NCBI RefSeq assembly: GCF_009674625.1
Contig: NZ_WKJQ01000001.1
Coordinates: 2,790,001-2,854,000, forward strand
DNA from: Haloferax marinum
GTDB lineage: Archaea > Halobacteriota > Halobacteria > Halobacteriales > Haloferacaceae
Direction of reading: 5' to 3'
DNA: 64,000 bases
The notes beneath the pieces were generated by a model. It searched no databases. It worked only from the letters and a program-made list of their open reading frames with translations, and was not told the DNA's origin. A program made the translations under genes and the position numbers. This document shows, piece after piece, positions 62,893 to 64,000 of this stretch (the stretch's first letter is position 1; each line of letters starts with the position of its first letter).

Positions 62893-64000
62893 GGAAGGAC
62901 CTCGGCCAGACGTTTCCAGGCGCGGAGTCCGAGTGTCGCACCCGTCGCCCACACCTGTTTTCCGCGCTTCGGCGGCGAGAGAAGGCCCAGTCGCTGGGTG
63001 GCGACCGTCTGTGACTCGGTGTACTTCAGGAGTCCGTGCCGACCGTGGCGGCGGCCGACTCCCGAGTCTTTCATCCCACCCATCGGGGCGTCGATAGAGG
63101 CCCACGCCGCAGCGTACGCTTCGTTGACGTTGACGGTGCCAGCGTCCAACCGTGCTGCGACCTGTTCGCCACGCTGTGGGCGTGCTGTCCAGACGCTGGC
63201 GTTCAATCCGTAGGCCGAGTCGTTGGCGCGGTCGATGGCTTCGGAGACGCTCTCGACTTCGTACAGCGAGACGACGGGGCCGAACGTCTCCTCGTCGGCG
63301 AGCGTCATCTCGGGTGTCACGTCGGTCAGAACCGTCGGTTCGTAGAAGTACGGCCCGAGGTCCGGTCGCGCCCGACCGCCAGTGAGAACCGTCGCTCCTT
63401 TCTCGACGGCGTCTTCGACGTGGGTGGTGACTTTCTCCAGCAACTCGCGGTCGAGAAGTGACCCGACGTCGTGGCCGTAATCGTACCCCGCATCGAGGGT
63501 GAGTCCACGCGTCTCTCGAATCAGTGCGTCGCGGAACTCGTCGGCGACGGTCTCGTGGACGTAGATTCGCTCGATGGAGATACACAGTTGCCCGGCGTTG
63601 GCGAAACACCCGCGAACGGCACCGCGGGCGGCCTTCTCGACGTCGGCGTCGTCGAGGACCAAAAGCGGGTTCTTCCCACCGAGTTCGAGCGAGCAGTCGG
63701 TGAGGTGGCGACCGGCGGTTTCGGCGACGATGCGGCCGACTTCGGTGCTTCCGGTGAAACTCACGTACGCTACTTGTTCGATGAGCGGTTCGCCGAGACG
63801 CGGCCCCTCGCCGGTGACGACCTGAAAGACGTCGTCCGGGAGACCACACTCTCTGAGGAGTTCGAGCGCCCAGAGCGCCGTAAATGGCGTCCCTTCGTCC
63901 GGTTTGAGGACGACGGCGTTCCCCGCGAGCAGGGCTGGAATCGCCTCCGAGACGGACAGCGACAGCGGGTAGTTCCACGGTGAGATGATGCCGACGACGC
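62889..64000 (-). CDS. Aldehyde dehydrogenase (succinate-semialdehyde type), 5' end missing
   Basis: The frame stays open to the window edge (SPWNYPLSLSVSEAIPALLA and KPDEGTPFTALWALELL are readable), so the N-terminus lies outside. Visible elements are the NAD-binding FTGSTEVGRIV, the catalytic Glu in LELGGKNPLLVLDD and catalytic Cys in GQLCISIERIYV. Also seen is EETFGPVVSLYEV. It is an NAD(P)-dependent dehydrogenase, nearest in pattern to succinate-semialdehyde or long-chain aldehyde enzymes. It is coupled to the SDR gene. Confidence 0.92.
   Translation of the reverse strand, partial: VVGIISPWNYPLSLSVSEAIPALLAGNAVVLKPDEGTPFTALWALELLRECGLPDDVFQVVTGEGPRLGEPLIEQVAYVSFTGSTEVGRIVAETAGRHLTDCSLELGGKNPLLVLDDADVEKAARGAVRGCFANAGQLCISIERIYVHETVADEFRDALIRETRGLTLDAGYDYGHDVGSLLDRELLEKVTTHVEDAVEKGATVLTGGRARPDLGPYFYEPTVLTDVTPEMTLADEETFGPVVSLYEVESVSEAIDRANDSAYGLNASVWTARPQRGEQVAARLDAGTVNVNEAYAAAWASIDAPMGGMKDSGVGRRHGRHGLLKYTESQTVATQRLGLLSPPKRGKQVWATGATLGLRAWKRLAEVLP

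Noticed and set aside
61813-63978. 721-residue fusion of an arginine-rich domain with the SDR
   Set aside because: The N-terminal half is a wrong-frame reading of the aldehyde dehydrogenase gene; the SDR starts at its own ATG that overlaps that gene's stop.
63764-64000. Truncated or broken aldehyde dehydrogenase beginning at an internal start codon
   Set aside because: The frame stays open with good family sequence up to the window end, so the gene is cut by the window rather than broken.

Overview
The window is a stretch of a haloarchaeal chromosome, very probably Haloferax or a close relative. The evidence is the high GC content, strongly acidic proteins, archaeal-type ribosomal proteins (S4e, L14, an acidic-tailed S3), many promoters with a TATA element about 26-30 nt before the start codon (leaderless transcripts), twin-arginine lipoproteins, and a SAMP1-type ubiquitin-like modifier. 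From memory, the gene order resembles Haloferax volcanii from its S10/spc ribosomal cluster through hmgA and icd to samp1. No database was consulted.

Region 1 (1-8,365, minus strand) is the ribosomal superoperon: a SPOUT RNA methyltransferase, then L3, L4, L23, L2, S19, L22, S3, L29, RNase P subunit Rnp1, S17, L14, L24, S4e, L5 and the start of S14. Almost every junction overlaps or abuts. Region 2 (8,366-13,769) has two tandem tRNA-Gly(GCC) genes, a structured spacer, a low-GC multi-pass membrane protein that looks acquired, katG with a palindromic candidate operator, and a long spacer with tandem repeats.

Region 3 (13,770-34,342) holds housekeeping and small haloarchaeal genes: zinc ribbon, YihY, thiamine-binding protein, mch, a GTPBP1-like GTPase, an anchored J-domain protein, pyrF, an MFS/amidohydrolase pair, hmgA, an AI-2E family protein, a cupin, two paralogous membrane proteins, icd, an isoaspartyl peptidase, an SDR and a DsbA/FrnE-type protein. 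Region 4 (34,343-53,600) carries a C2H2 zinc-finger microprotein, a hydrolase, a 2-oxoacid dehydrogenase E1 alpha/beta/lipoyl-protein operon, ppk1 with a phosphoesterase, map, HIT, a CDF transporter, signal peptidase, an MtaB-like methylthiotransferase, two coupled beta-propeller lipoproteins, deoC, DUF63, TrmB and a winged-helix protein.

Region 5 (53,601-64,000) has a PfkB kinase and a uridine phosphorylase that, with deoC and TrmB nearby, suggest nucleoside catabolism. It also has an HPP-UspA fusion, a K+ channel divergent from two pore-less TrkA-C proteins, SAMP1, and an SDR/aldehyde dehydrogenase pair cut by the window end.

The most unusual feature is a recurrent one. Short tandem repeats of unrelated sequence (units about 14-41 bp, 1.6-4.5 copies) sit within about 35 bp of stop codons at eight gene ends. 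Four of them lie between convergent genes, and in two cases the repeat contains the stop codons. No CRISPR array, insertion sequence, rRNA gene or origin was recognised.
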